Positions 44,817-54,382 are shown, numbered from the stretch's first letter. The stretch is 64,000 nt of DNA from Veillonellaceae bacterium (GCA_900766245.1 CAAFUR010000011.1:1-64000); one strand, 5' to 3'. Numbers and translations: made by a program. The notes: generated by a model from the sequence alone, not told the origin.

Positions 44817-46073
44817 ATGAATCCATATACTGCATATTTTGAAAGTTTAGGTAAAGCAGCAAGGTCAGCCTCTATGGCCGGACAAGTACTGAGTACAGAA
44901 GATAAAAATCACATCTTGGAACAGATTGCTTGTGATTTGGAAAGGGCAATCCCTACAATTTTGGAAGCGAATAGTATTGATTGTTCTCAAGCCAAAGAGA
45001 ATGGAGTTCCTTCCGTGATGATGGACCGTCTTCGATTGACGAAAGAACGTATTGAAGGCATTTGCGAGGGTGTTCGTCAGGTAGCTAACTTACGAGATCC
45101 TATTGGGACAGTATTAGAAACTAGGACGTTAGAGAATGGTTTGCGTATCGAAAAGCGACAAATTCCTATTGGTGTGATCGGTATGATTTATGAAGCACGC
45201 CCAAATGTAACAGTGGATGCAGCAGCCTTAGCTATAAAAACAGGCAATGCTATCATTCTCCGTGGTGGAAAAGAGGCATACCATACTAGTGAGGCGATGG
45301 TACAAGTTATGCAAAGTTCTTTAGAACGTTGTGGCGCTCCTAAGGAACTAGTTCAATTAGTATCTATTCTAGAACGTGAGGCTGTAGGTGAATTGTTAGC
45401 ACAACGTAAATGGATCGATGTGATGATTCCACGAGGTGGGGCAGGATTGATTCAATTTGTTGTGAATAACAGTAAAATTCCTGTCATAGAAACAGGGAGT
45501 GGTGTTGTCCATGGCTATGTGGATGCCTCTGCTGATGAAGCGATGGCATTACAAGTATTGGAAAATGCAAAATTGTCACGCCCATCTGTATGTAATGCAA
45601 TGGAAACAATTCTGTTACATGAAGCGAGATTACATGACTTAGGTCCTAAAATTGTGGCTATGCTAAAAGAAAAAGGTGTTACCATCTATGGAGATGATAA
45701 GGTGCAAAGCTTATCTTCTCAAGTGAAGCCTGCTACAGAGGACAATTGGGCTACAGAATATAATGACTATATTGTGAATTTCAAAGTGGTAGCTTCCATT
45801 GATGATGCTATTGACCATATTAATACATTTGGCACGAAACATTCGGAAATGATTCTTACAGAAGACCCAACTCAGGCAGAACGGTTTATGAACCTGGTGG
45901 ATGCGTCTACAGTCTATGTCAATGCATCGACACGATTTACAGATGGTTTTGAATTTGGTTTAGGGGCAGAAATTGGAATTAGTACGCAGAAGTTACATGC
46001 TCGTGGACCTATGGGATTAGATGCGTTGACAAGTTATAAATATTTCGTCTTTGGTCATGGACAGGTACGATGA
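44817..46073 (+). CDS. proA: Gamma-glutamyl phosphate reductase
   Basis: This 418-residue NADPH enzyme reduces gamma-glutamyl phosphate to the semialdehyde. Motifs are IPIGVIGMIYEARPNVTVDA, ILRGGKEAYHTSEA and the catalytic Cys in LSRPSVCNAMETIL. ASTRFTDGFEFGLGAEIGIS and RGPMGLDALTSYKY complete the family ending. Its TGA overlaps the ATG of the following small gene. Confidence 0.95.
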   Translation: MNPYTAYFESLGKAARSASMAGQVLSTEDKNHILEQIACDLERAIPTILEANSIDCSQAKENGVPSVMMDRLRLTKERIEGICEGVRQVANLRDPIGTVLETRTLENGLRIEKRQIPIGVIGMIYEARPNVTVDAAALAIKTGNAIILRGGKEAYHTSEAMVQVMQSSLERCGAPKELVQLVSILEREAVGELLAQRKWIDVMIPRGGAGLIQFVVNNSKIPVIETGSGVVHGYVDASADEAMALQVLENAKLSRPSVCNAMETILLHEARLHDLGPKIVAMLKEKGVTIYGDDKVQSLSSQVKPATEDNWATEYNDYIVNFKVVASIDDAIDHINTFGTKHSEMILTEDPTQAERFMNLVDASTVYVNASTRFTDGFEFGLGAEIGISTQKLHARGPMGLDALTSYKYFVFGHGQVR

Positions 46074-46213
46074 AACTAGAGTATGTAAAAGCTTACTTTC
46101 AGTATATGAAGTCTCCTAAAGGGGCTTATGAATGGAAGTCTTACGGCATCGTATTAGCCATACTAAGTATGGTATCTCTAGTGTGTATAGGGGCGTGGTT
46201 ACATGGCAGATAA
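46070..46213 (+). CDS. Small single-pass membrane protein
   Basis: A 47-codon frame fills the gap between proA and nadD. Its ATG overlaps the proA stop (ATGA) and its last 11 bases overlap the nadD start, so it would be translated by coupling. The product begins MKLEYVKAYFQYMKSPKG and has one hydrophobic segment (SYGIVLAILSMVSLVCIGAW). I recognise no family. The overlaps on both sides and the membrane-like composition argue that it is real. Confidence 0.6.
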   Translation: MKLEYVKAYFQYMKSPKGAYEWKSYGIVLAILSMVSLVCIGAWLHGR

Positions 46214-46814
46214 GAAAAAGAGAATTGGCATTTTAGGGGGTACCTTTAATCCTGTTCATTTGGGGCATTTAATGATTGCAGAAATGGCGTCAGAAGCATT
46301 TGACTTGAATCGTGTCATTTTTGTACCAGCAAAGGAACCACCGCATAAAGAGACAGATGTGATTGATGCGAAATATCGGTTAGAAATGGTTCGTGCAGCG
46401 GTTTTGGATAATCCGAATTTTGTGGTTTCTGATGTAGAGATGCAGCGAGAAGGAAAATCGTATACCATTGATACATTGCGGTATTTTCATGATGTGTATG
46501 GACCGGATACAGAATTTTTCTTCATTGCAGGCACAGATACGATTCAGAATTTGCCAACTTGGAAATATATAGAAGAACTGTTAGATATGTGCGAGTTCAT
46601 CGGGGCTATTCGCCCTGGTGCTACGAACGACATTGGTGAAAGCATCGCATGGCTTACTCAACAAGGCGGTCGTATTCATATATTAGAAGTGCCAGAAATG
46701 AAGCTATCTGCCACGGAATTGCGTCATCGATTGCGCCATGGCTTGTCCACTCGATATATGTTGCCGAAAACGGTGTATCAATATATTAAGGAACATAAGA
46801 TATACAACACGTGA
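46203..46814 (+). CDS. nadD: Nicotinate-nucleotide adenylyltransferase
   Basis: This 203-residue enzyme joins nicotinate mononucleotide and AMP in NAD synthesis. GILGGTFNPVHLGHLMIAE contains the nucleotidyltransferase HxGH motif. EPPHKETDV, FFIAGTDTIQNLPTWK and the C-terminal MKLSATELRHRLRHG are all typical. The gene sits in the usual Firmicute cluster with yqeK and rsfS. Confidence 0.95.
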   Translation: MADKKKRIGILGGTFNPVHLGHLMIAEMASEAFDLNRVIFVPAKEPPHKETDVIDAKYRLEMVRAAVLDNPNFVVSDVEMQREGKSYTIDTLRYFHDVYGPDTEFFFIAGTDTIQNLPTWKYIEELLDMCEFIGAIRPGATNDIGESIAWLTQQGGRIHILEVPEMKLSATELRHRLRHGLSTRYMLPKTVYQYIKEHKIYNT

Positions 46815-46873
46815 ATTTATCATCATGAAAGATGGAATTAATTTTGTAGTACCCTATAGAAAGGTATAGGCTA

Positions 46874-47449
46874 GTGAAGGATACAATGACAATAGAAAGA
46901 GTACAACATATTGTGAAAGGTCGGCTTTCATCAAAACGATTTGCCCACACACTCGGGGTGGTGGATATGGCAAAACGATTAGCAAACCACTATGGGGTGC
47001 GGGTAGATCAAGCAGAAATGGCAGCATTATTGCATGATGCTATGAAAGAATGTTCCTTAGAAGCTATGCAAGATATGGTGCAACAAGCGCAAATACCAGT
47101 GGATAAGGAAATGCTTAGTAATGGCGCTTTATTGCATGGACCAGCAGGTGCTGCCTATGCGAAGCTAATACTACATATCCAAGATGAATCAATTTGTGAA
47201 GCCATTCGTGTTCATACATTAGGCAGTACCCATATGAGTGTATTGGATAAGATTATTTTTCTAGCAGATTATATTGAGCCGAATCGTGACTTTCCAGGTG
47301 TGGAAGAATTACGGGACTTGGCATTTCAAGATTTGAATGCCGCTGTTGTTCAAGCCTATGATGGAACGATACGTCATTTGTTAGACCAAGGGTTAAGTAT
47401 ACATGTGGATACGATTCAAGGTAGAAATAGTGTATTGTTAGAAAGGTAG
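46874..47449 (+). CDS. yqeK: HD-domain symmetrical Ap4A hydrolase YqeK
   Basis: This 191-residue HD-domain protein breaks diadenosine tetraphosphate into two ADP in Firmicutes. The metal site is spread over FAHTLGVVDMAKRLA, ALLHDAMKECS, LLHGPAGAAYA and KIIFLADYIEPNRDF. The start is GTG 46874 or ATG 46886; both have AAGG nearby. It follows nadD and precedes the LCP gene. Confidence 0.9.
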   Translation: MKDTMTIERVQHIVKGRLSSKRFAHTLGVVDMAKRLANHYGVRVDQAEMAALLHDAMKECSLEAMQDMVQQAQIPVDKEMLSNGALLHGPAGAAYAKLILHIQDESICEAIRVHTLGSTHMSVLDKIIFLADYIEPNRDFPGVEELRDLAFQDLNAAVVQAYDGTIRHLLDQGLSIHVDTIQGRNSVLLER

Positions 47450-47458
47450 GAGGTATAA

Positions 47459-48550
47459 ATGGATCAAAAGATACGACGCAAACCACGTCGAAATGGACTG
47501 CGTTGGGGTCGAATTATAGGCGCCCTCATCGTCCTCATAGCGATCGTAGGAGTGGTAGTCTGGGGTATACGTAGTGCAGTAAGTTCCGTATCACAGCCTA
47601 CTACTGGCCAAGAATCGCATCCCTTGCCGGTTGTGACGAATACAACGCCTATCGATATGAGCTCTATTAAGACCTCCTATATGCTAGTTGTAGGTGTCGA
47701 TAAAAGTCAACCACAACAAGCAGATGCGCTGTATGTTGTGGCTTTCAATTTAGATGCCAAAACTATGCAGATTATTGGTATCCCAAGTAATAGTAAAATT
47801 ATTAACCGTCATAATGAGGCTCCGCAACGAATTAATGATATCTATGCACAAGGTGGAATTGAATTGACGAAGGCAGTCGTGGAAGATATGTTCCATATTG
47901 TCATCCCTTATTATGCAGTAGTGGATCAAGATAGTTTCCACTCTATGATGAATATTTTTGGCGCTCCTAGTTTATATGTAGAGCAATCGATGGTACATCA
48001 AGATGCAGCATCTGGTGAGGTAGATATCAATATTCATCAGGGGTATCAGGATTTGACTGATGATACAGCCTTTGGATATGTGCGGTTTATCAATGATCCA
48101 GGAGATACATTGGGAAGGACCATGCATCAAGAGCGATTGTTGAAATCTATGTGGGAACGTGAACGTAATCATGTTAGCTTAGGAACTGCTTTTCGAGTAT
48201 GGAGACAATGGAGCCATATCAGTACTAATGTGAGCACTTGGGATGGAGTTCGTTTTGTGACAAAAGTGATTGAATTTCCGAAAGATAAAGTACGTTGGTA
48301 TATTTTACCAGGCTCACCAGAAACAATTGACCATGTGGACTATTGGAATGTAGAACCAGTGGAATTACAACAATTGGTGGGGATAACCGTAGGGGATATT
48401 CCGAGCGATGCAGAAGTGATTCCTGTGATTGGAGACTCTCCAAAAGATGGATCCAAGGATTATTCTAAAGACAATGGAAAGCAACCAAAGGATAGTGAAA
48501 CAGAGGGTACCAAGGAGAAAACAGAGCCAGGGAGTCCCACAACAAGATAA
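47459..48550 (+). CDS. LytR-CpsA-Psr (LCP) family protein
   Basis: This 363-residue protein has a basic N terminus and one membrane helix (IIGALIVLIAIVGVVVWGI), with the LCP domain outside (residues 70-300): MLVVGVDKSQPQQADALYVVAF, IPSNSKIINRHNEAPQRINDIYAQGG and QERLLKSMWERER. LCP enzymes transfer polymers from lipid carriers to peptidoglycan. The last 45 residues are a low-complexity Lys/Asp/Ser/Glu tail. The usual Arg in IPRDT is replaced (IPSNSK), so activity may be altered. Confidence 0.85.
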   Translation: MDQKIRRKPRRNGLRWGRIIGALIVLIAIVGVVVWGIRSAVSSVSQPTTGQESHPLPVVTNTTPIDMSSIKTSYMLVVGVDKSQPQQADALYVVAFNLDAKTMQIIGIPSNSKIINRHNEAPQRINDIYAQGGIELTKAVVEDMFHIVIPYYAVVDQDSFHSMMNIFGAPSLYVEQSMVHQDAASGEVDINIHQGYQDLTDDTAFGYVRFINDPGDTLGRTMHQERLLKSMWERERNHVSLGTAFRVWRQWSHISTNVSTWDGVRFVTKVIEFPKDKVRWYILPGSPETIDHVDYWNVEPVELQQLVGITVGDIPSDAEVIPVIGDSPKDGSKDYSKDNGKQPKDSETEGTKEKTEPGSPTTR

Positions 48551-48559
48551 GGAGTTAGA

Positions 48560-48919
48560 ATGAAACAGAAACAAGATATTTTAGGAACAGTAAAAATCTT
48601 AGCACAAGCTGGATATGATAAAAAGGGAGAAGACATTTCCATTATGGATATGGAAGGTCTTACCATGTTAGGAGATTATTTCTTAGTGATTACAGCAAAC
48701 AATGTGAAACATGCACAAAGTGTAGCTGATGCCATTGAAGATGCCGGTGCAGAGCAAGGTATGACCGTATTACATCGCGAAGGATATCGTGAAGGAGATT
48801 GGATTTTACTTGATTTTGGTGATGTCATTGTCCACGTATTTACAGGTGAATACCGCCATTTCTATGGCTTAGAAGAATTGTGGAAGGATGCACCAAGAGA
48901 ATCCTTTGAAGGAGTCTAA
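48560..48919 (+). CDS. rsfS: Ribosomal silencing factor RsfS
   Basis: This 119-residue protein binds uL14 on the large subunit and blocks subunit joining in starvation. DISIMDMEGLTMLGDYFLVITANNVKHAQSVADAIED and the ending WILLDFGDVIVHVFTGEYRHFYGLEELW are characteristic. AAGGAG precedes the ATG. The next gene starts two bases after its stop. Confidence 0.94.
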   Translation: MKQKQDILGTVKILAQAGYDKKGEDISIMDMEGLTMLGDYFLVITANNVKHAQSVADAIEDAGAEQGMTVLHREGYREGDWILLDFGDVIVHVFTGEYRHFYGLEELWKDAPRESFEGV

Positions 48920-48920
48920 T

Positions 48921-49838
48921 ATGGCTAGTACTTTATCAGAAAATACTATTGCTACGCTAAAGGTATTGCGTCAAAGTGATCAAGGGTCTTTTTTAGATGG
49001 TCAAACAGGCAATACGAATGACGATATTTTGTTGCATAAAGACCAACAAACTAGTTCCGTTGCGATTGGCGATGAAGTGACAGTGTTTCTATACAAAGAT
49101 CCCAAAGGCCGCTTGACAGCGAGTATGCGTTTACCAGCTATGAAGGAAGGTCAAATTGGTTATGTTGAGGTTATCAATACGACAAACTTTGGCTGTTTCG
49201 TAGAAGTAGGAACAGAACGGGGGATTTTTATGCCCCATGCAGAAATGCGTGGTCGCCCTCAAAATGGTGAAAAAGTTTGGGTTCGTCTCTATAGTGATAA
49301 GTCAGGTCGTTTAGCTGTATCCATGGATGTGGATGATGCGATGCGGCGTGCTTCAAAACCTGCTATCGATGCTAAAATAGGGGGCATGGTGAAAGGTGCC
49401 ATTTATAACATGACCAGCGAAGGGGCATTCTTAATTACCCCTGAACGATGGATTGCGTTCATGCATCGTAGTGAAATGACACGATCTTTAAAAGTAGGGG
49501 AACTTATTGAAGGCCGTATTACCTTTAAACGTGATGATGGACGTATCAATATTTCTATGCGCCCTGTCAAAGAAGAGGCATTGGCTACGGATGGTGCAAA
49601 AATTATGACCTATTTAGGCAGTCGTCATGGACGTATGCCTTATGGTGATAGTACGTCGGCACCTATCATTAAAGATAAATTCAACATCAGCAAGGCCGCT
49701 TTTAAACGTGCCTTAGGACATCTGATGAAAGCTGGATTCATTGTGCAAGAAGATGGGTGGACTCTGTTAACAGATAAAGGACAAGCCACTTTATTAGAGG
49801 CGGATGAACAATCGGCTACTATAGAGGAAATCAAATAG
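48921..49838 (+). CDS. S1-domain RNA-binding protein, CvfB-like
   Basis: This protein of about 305 residues has repeated S1-type beta barrels (GQIGYVEVINTTNFGCFVEVG and GMVKGAIYNMTSEGAFLIT) and a C-terminal winged helix (KDKFNISKAAFKRALGHLMKAGFIV). This is the layout of CvfB/YitL, an RNA-binding regulator of virulence genes in staphylococci. ATG 48921 follows AAGGAGTC. Its function here is inferred from the family only. Confidence 0.85.
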   Translation: MASTLSENTIATLKVLRQSDQGSFLDGQTGNTNDDILLHKDQQTSSVAIGDEVTVFLYKDPKGRLTASMRLPAMKEGQIGYVEVINTTNFGCFVEVGTERGIFMPHAEMRGRPQNGEKVWVRLYSDKSGRLAVSMDVDDAMRRASKPAIDAKIGGMVKGAIYNMTSEGAFLITPERWIAFMHRSEMTRSLKVGELIEGRITFKRDDGRINISMRPVKEEALATDGAKIMTYLGSRHGRMPYGDSTSAPIIKDKFNISKAAFKRALGHLMKAGFIVQEDGWTLLTDKGQATLLEADEQSATIEEIK

Positions 49839-49849
49839 GGGGATAGGTC

Positions 49850-51190
49850 ATGAAAATTGTGGTAGTAGGTGCTGGTAAAGTAGGGTACTCCTTGGCTCAG
49901 CGATTAGCGCAAGACCAACATGATGTATATGTCATTGAAAAAAACGGAGATCGCATAAAAAATTTAGAAAATAATTTAGATGTAAATTTAGTGCAAGGGA
50001 ATGGTAGTAGCATCGCCTTATTGCAAGAAATAGGAATCGAAGATATTGGTATGCTTATTGCTGTAACGGATTCGGATGAAGTTAATATGCTGGCTTGTAT
50101 GCTTGGTAAAGCAGCAGGGATTCCCAAGACGATTGCAAGGGTCCGTGACACGGAATATGAATATGGTACGAATGCAGTGATTCGTGACCGTTTGGGCATT
50201 GATCTTTTCATAAATCCAGAAATGGTAACAGCCCAAGAAATTTATAAAATTTTAAAGACCCCAGCCGCACTAGATGTAGAAGATTTTGCTAGTGGTGCCG
50301 TGCGATTAGTGGAGTTTAAAATACGAAACAATCATGACATCATGGGGATTCCTTTACGCTCTTTAACGTTGCCACCGAATGTGCTCGTAGTAGGGATTCT
50401 CCGTGGTGGGGAAATGATTATTCCTCATGGTGACAGTACTCTAGAGTATATGGATAATGTATTTTTTCTAGGTGCTACTGACAGTATCGATGAGGTAGAA
50501 TCTTGGTTGCATGAAACAACAAGACCAACGCAACGGGTGGTTATTATTGGAGCTGGTCTCATTGGTCGTAATCTAACAGTATTACTAGAGAATGATGGGT
50601 ATGATGTAAAGATTATCGAGAAAGATTTAGATCGTTGTGAACAATTGGCAGCTATGGTAGATCGGTCCATTGTGATTCATGGTGATGGAACAGATATTGA
50701 TCTATTAGGGGCAGAAGAAATTGGTGATACGGATGTTATTATTTGCTTAACAGATGATGATAAACTCAACTTATTGGTGGCATTATTAGCGAAACATATG
50801 GGGGTACCTAAAGCATTTGTTCGTGTAGGACGATTAGAGTATATTACGTTAATGGAACAGGTAGGTATTGATGTAGCTTTTTCACCAAGATTATTAACAT
50901 CTGGACAAATTTTAAGATTAATTCGAGAAGATGAAAATCTTATTAATATTTTTACCTTTGAAGGATCTAAAGCTGAAGCTGTAGAAATAGAAGTTACAGA
51001 AAAAACATCTTTGCTCAATAAGCATCTAAGAGATTTGAAATTGCCAGGAAAATCGCTAGTGGGGGCTATTGTCAGAGAACATCAAACGATTGTTCCTAAA
51101 GGAGATACTTTGTTGCTTGAAGGAGATCATATAGTTATCTTTACATTGCCAGAAAATATTAACACTTTGTTAGCGTATATTAATAAATAA
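49850..51190 (+). CDS. trkA: Trk system K+ uptake regulator TrkA
   Basis: This 446-residue cytoplasmic protein gates the TrkH channel according to NAD(H) or nucleotide binding. It has two RCK-N Rossmann folds: VVVGAGKVGYSLAQRLAQDQHDVYVIE at residue 3 and VVIIGAGLIGRNLTVLLENDGYDVKIIE near residue 232, each followed by an RCK-C domain. GGGGGATAGG precedes the ATG. trkH follows, so both parts of the system are present. Confidence 0.95.
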   Translation: MKIVVVGAGKVGYSLAQRLAQDQHDVYVIEKNGDRIKNLENNLDVNLVQGNGSSIALLQEIGIEDIGMLIAVTDSDEVNMLACMLGKAAGIPKTIARVRDTEYEYGTNAVIRDRLGIDLFINPEMVTAQEIYKILKTPAALDVEDFASGAVRLVEFKIRNNHDIMGIPLRSLTLPPNVLVVGILRGGEMIIPHGDSTLEYMDNVFFLGATDSIDEVESWLHETTRPTQRVVIIGAGLIGRNLTVLLENDGYDVKIIEKDLDRCEQLAAMVDRSIVIHGDGTDIDLLGAEEIGDTDVIICLTDDDKLNLLVALLAKHMGVPKAFVRVGRLEYITLMEQVGIDVAFSPRLLTSGQILRLIREDENLINIFTFEGSKAEAVEIEVTEKTSLLNKHLRDLKLPGKSLVGAIVREHQTIVPKGDTLLLEGDHIVIFTLPENINTLLAYINK

Positions 51191-51218
51191 GAAGGGATTT
51201 TTGAAAGGAGAAGGAATC

Positions 51219-52733
51219 ATGCGCATTCAAAATATTATGCGAGTCGTTGGACAAGTGATACTCATTTTAGCCTCCTTCATTATGGTTCCCTTTTTCTTTG
51301 GTGTATTGGATGAAGGGACTTTTTACTACTCGTTTCTTATCACATCATGTATAGCAGGAGGAGTAGGGTTTCTATTATATCATTATGGAACAAATACGAA
51401 TGTGTATAGTGTACGAGATGGATTTCTAGTAGTGAGTGCAACTTGGATTCTGGCCTCTATATTTTCTGCATTGCCTTTTTACTTTAGTGGAGTACTTGAG
51501 CAATTTGTAGATGCTTTATTTGAGTCTGTGTCAGGTATAACGACTACTGGGGCAAGTATGATTGATGATGTAAGTGCTTTACCAAGAGCCTTTATTTTGT
51601 GGAGGGGGCTTACCAATTGGATTGGTGGTATGGGGATGATTGTCTTAGTGTTGGCATTCTTGCGTAATTTAGGGACTGGAGTAGCTCCATTAGTTGAAGC
51701 AGAGGCTTCTGTACCAAGACCTGGGGTTGTATTACCAAGAATCCAATCTATGGCCGGGAACTTGCTGAGAATTTATTTGGGATTTACATTTACTTGTACT
51801 TTTCTATTATGGCTAAGTGGCATCGGTTTATTTGAAGCACTTAATTTTACCTTTGCTACGGTAGCTACAGGTGGATTGTCCCCAATTACTGGCAGTACAT
51901 TTAGATATGCTGATTCCTATTTGGTCTGCATCATATTAGTAGTATTTATGATATTGGCGGGTGGAAATTTTGCAGTCTATCAATCTGTCTGGCAACGAGG
52001 TATTAAAGAGATTTGGCGAGATTTTGAATACAGAATTTATCTCATTACTCTAGCAATTGGATCAAGTTTAGTATTATTTGCATTAGTATGGGAAGCTGGA
52101 GATGCTAATATTGAACATTTACGAAATGCTATTTTTACACTTGTTTCTATGCAGACTGGGACTGGATTTGCCATTGCAGATTATAACTTATGGCCTAGCT
52201 TAGGGCAAATGGTATTATTTATGGGAATGTTCTTTGGTGGTTGTAGTGGTTCAACTGCAGGGGGACTTAAAATCATACGAATAATTATCTTGGCAAAAAG
52301 TAGTATTCTCTATCTACGAAAAGCTATTCATCCCGATATGGTACAATTGGTACGACTCAACGGTTATGTATTACCTAATAAATGGTTACAAATTACGCAA
52401 CAGTTCTTTTTTCTTTATATGCTCATCTTTGGTATTTCCTCTGTGATTATTTCCTCAACGGGATTACCGTTGGCAGATGTACTACCATTGGTAGCAGGAA
52501 GCTTGGGAAATGTAGGCCTTGCATTTGGCTCATTAGGACCCACGGAAAGTTTTACCATATTGGCACCTATTGCAAAGATAGTTTGTATTATTGATATGTT
52601 ATTAGGGCGGTTAGAGTTATTTACCTTATTGGTACTATTACACCCAGGATTTTGGCGCGGATATTTTACAAAGAAAGAAAAAGGATATAGACGATTCGAT
52701 GGACATCGTAAGAACGCCTCAAGGCTTGTATAA
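51219..52733 (+). CDS. trkH: Trk system K+ channel subunit TrkH
   Basis: This 504-residue potassium channel has four pore repeats visible as VSGITTTGASM, FATVATGGLSPIT, SMQTGTGFAI and SLGNVGLAFGSLG, each giving the selectivity glycine. ATG 51219 follows AAAGGAGAAGG; a longer frame from TTG 51201 is less likely. The C-terminal end overlaps the next gene by 35 bases. Confidence 0.95.
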   Translation: MRIQNIMRVVGQVILILASFIMVPFFFGVLDEGTFYYSFLITSCIAGGVGFLLYHYGTNTNVYSVRDGFLVVSATWILASIFSALPFYFSGVLEQFVDALFESVSGITTTGASMIDDVSALPRAFILWRGLTNWIGGMGMIVLVLAFLRNLGTGVAPLVEAEASVPRPGVVLPRIQSMAGNLLRIYLGFTFTCTFLLWLSGIGLFEALNFTFATVATGGLSPITGSTFRYADSYLVCIILVVFMILAGGNFAVYQSVWQRGIKEIWRDFEYRIYLITLAIGSSLVLFALVWEAGDANIEHLRNAIFTLVSMQTGTGFAIADYNLWPSLGQMVLFMGMFFGGCSGSTAGGLKIIRIIILAKSSILYLRKAIHPDMVQLVRLNGYVLPNKWLQITQQFFFLYMLIFGISSVIISSTGLPLADVLPLVAGSLGNVGLAFGSLGPTESFTILAPIAKIVCIIDMLLGRLELFTLLVLLHPGFWRGYFTKKEKGYRRFDGHRKNASRLV

Positions 52734-53298
52734 AACAAATTGTTATATTCTGAAAGAAAATGAATACGCCCTTATTATTGATCCAGGCTTTCACGGGCAC
52801 CGCATTATGAAAGAAATAGGGGAGGCAAAGCCTGTGGGTATTATACTGACACATGGACATGCAGACCATATCTGTGCCGTCGATGCGTTGGTAGCGCATT
52901 ATCATATTCCCGTATATATGCATCCTATGGATGATGAATTACTACGGGTGAAACGGCGTATGCCATCGGGATACAAAGAACGATTTACTTCGCCATATAT
53001 TGCGCTAGAAGAGGGACCTTTACAAATAGGGCCCTTTTCTCTGAACGTATGGGAAGTGCCTGGACATAGTGCAGGTAGTGTATTTGTTGGATATCAACAT
53101 ATTTTGTTTACAGGAGATACATTGTTTAAGGGAACCATAGGCAAAGTGAATACCTATAATGGAAATCCTGTGGCTATGAAAGCAACATTAGAAAAAATAA
53201 AAACATTCAATCCAGCCTATGTAGTATACCCTGGTCATGGTACGAGTACTACATTGAGCCATGAATTAGTAACGAATCCATATTTACTAGCACCTTGA
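52699..53298 (+). CDS. Metallo-beta-lactamase-fold hydrolase (glyoxalase II-like)
   Basis: This 199-residue protein has the metal-binding THGHADH motif near residue 50, the later WEVPGHSAGSV and FTGDTLFKGTIG, and YPGHGTSTTL near the end. The compact size fits small MBL-fold thioesterases of the glyoxalase II group. The substrate is unknown. Its start lies inside the end of trkH, so translation is coupled or the genes simply overlap. Confidence 0.88.
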   Translation: MDIVRTPQGLYKTNCYILKENEYALIIDPGFHGHRIMKEIGEAKPVGIILTHGHADHICAVDALVAHYHIPVYMHPMDDELLRVKRRMPSGYKERFTSPYIALEEGPLQIGPFSLNVWEVPGHSAGSVFVGYQHILFTGDTLFKGTIGKVNTYNGNPVAMKATLEKIKTFNPAYVVYPGHGTSTTLSHELVTNPYLLAP

Positions 53299-53406
53299 GT
53301 TAGAGAAGATAGTAGCAAGAACAAGTCTATTATTGAGGTTATTGTGTAGTTTCCAGATAAGCTTTCAAAGAAATACAAACTCTTTATAAAAAAATATAAA
53401 AAATAG

Positions 53407-53435
53407 TTGACGAAAGAAATGAAATAGGGTATACT
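53407..53435 (+). promoter_or_regulatory. tRNA operon promoter
   Basis: TTGACG (53407-53412) and TATACT (53430-53435) are 17 bases apart, 17 bases before the first tRNA. Confidence 0.75.
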
Positions 53436-53451
53436 AACAAAGTAGTCAATT

Positions 53452-53527
53452 GGCCCCGTGGTGTAGCGGTTAACATGTCGCCCTGTCACGGCGAAGATCG
53501 TCGGTTCAAATCCGATCGGGGTCGCCA
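53452..53527 (+). tRNA. tRNA-Asp (GTC)
   Basis: The cloverleaf has acceptor GGCCCCG/CGGGGTC, anticodon loop CTGTCAC with GTC, T loop TTCAAAT and an encoded CCA. First of five tandem tRNAs. Confidence 0.96.
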
Positions 53528-53533
53528 CTACTT

Positions 53534-53609
<76 letters not shown>

Positions 53610-53612
53610 TTT

Positions 53613-53687
53613 GCGGAAATAGCTCAGCGGTAGAGCACCGCCTTGCCAAGGCGGGGGTCGCGAGTTCGAATCTCGTTTTCCGCTCCA
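53613..53687 (+). tRNA. tRNA-Gly (GCC)
   Basis: Acceptor GCGGAAA/TTTCCGC, anticodon loop TTGCCAA with GCC, T loop TTCGAAT and an encoded CCA are all present. Confidence 0.96.
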
Positions 53688-53694
53688 CTTTTTT

Positions 53695-53769
<75 letters not shown>

Positions 53770-53784
53770 CAATATTCCACCCAT

Positions 53785-53873
53785 GCCGGGGTGGCGGAAC
53801 AGGCAGACGCAACGGACTTAAAATCCGTCGGTTAGAGATAACCGTACCGGTTCGATTCCGGTCCTCGGCACCA
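53785..53873 (+). tRNA. tRNA-Leu (TAA)
   Basis: This 89-base class II tRNA has a long variable arm (GGTTAGAGATAACC). The anticodon loop CTTAAAA gives TAA, and CCA is encoded. Last of the five tRNAs. Confidence 0.96.
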
Positions 53874-53876
53874 TTT

Positions 53877-53906
53877 AGACCAACTTCGGTTGGTCTATTT
53901 TTTTAT
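53877..53906 (+). terminator. tRNA operon terminator
   Basis: AGACCAAC and GTTGGTCT pair around TTCG, followed by ATTTTTTT. Confidence 0.9.
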
Positions 53907-53961
53907 GTTTAAATGGATTATAATGTAAGTATCATATAATGAGTGTGCTTAGGGAGGGACT

Positions 53962-54306
53962 ATGAATACAGTTAATGATGTTGATCGATTATATAATGCT
54001 ATTGAAATCAATGAAAAAACATTTCAGTTTTTTCAAATTGATCTACAGTCTTATGGAATACAAGAAGTCGATAAAGGAAGTACACAATCCTTTTATGTTC
54101 TTCTTGAAATCATGAATGGCAAATTTAATTGTAATTTAGATTTTATTGTAAACTGTTATGATGAGTTAGGAAAGATAATCTATAGTGAGACGAACCTCCT
54201 TCTTATAGACAGATATATTGGCTATGATACTCTTAAGTTTTTCTGTAATGATACTAATTTGATTGATAGGACGAATAAAATTCGTGTATTTGTAAGAAAA
54301 GGATAA
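53962..54306 (+). CDS. Small protein of unknown function
   Basis: I do not recognise this 114-residue soluble protein. It is rich in Asp, Asn, Ile and Phe, with alternating hydrophobic strands (YVLLEIMNGKFNCNLDFIVNCYDELGKIIYSETNLLL) that suggest a beta-sandwich. GGGAGGG lies eight bases before the ATG. It is a single gene between the tRNA terminator and a bidirectional terminator. Its lower GC than the surrounding core genes may point to acquisition. Confidence 0.65.
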   Translation: MNTVNDVDRLYNAIEINEKTFQFFQIDLQSYGIQEVDKGSTQSFYVLLEIMNGKFNCNLDFIVNCYDELGKIIYSETNLLLIDRYIGYDTLKFFCNDTNLIDRTNKIRVFVRKG

Positions 54307-54311
54307 TATTA

Positions 54312-54370
54312 AAGTGCCCTATACCGATATGCATATGTATGTCATAGCATAAGGTATAGGGCACTTTTTT
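54312..54370. terminator. Bidirectional terminator
   Basis: AAGTGCCCTATACC and GGTATAGGGCACTT are perfect complements, flanked by T run on the plus strand and A-rich sequence on the other. It serves the gene at 53962 and the convergent MFS gene. Confidence 0.8.
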
Positions 54371-54382
54371 ATATCCATAGGC

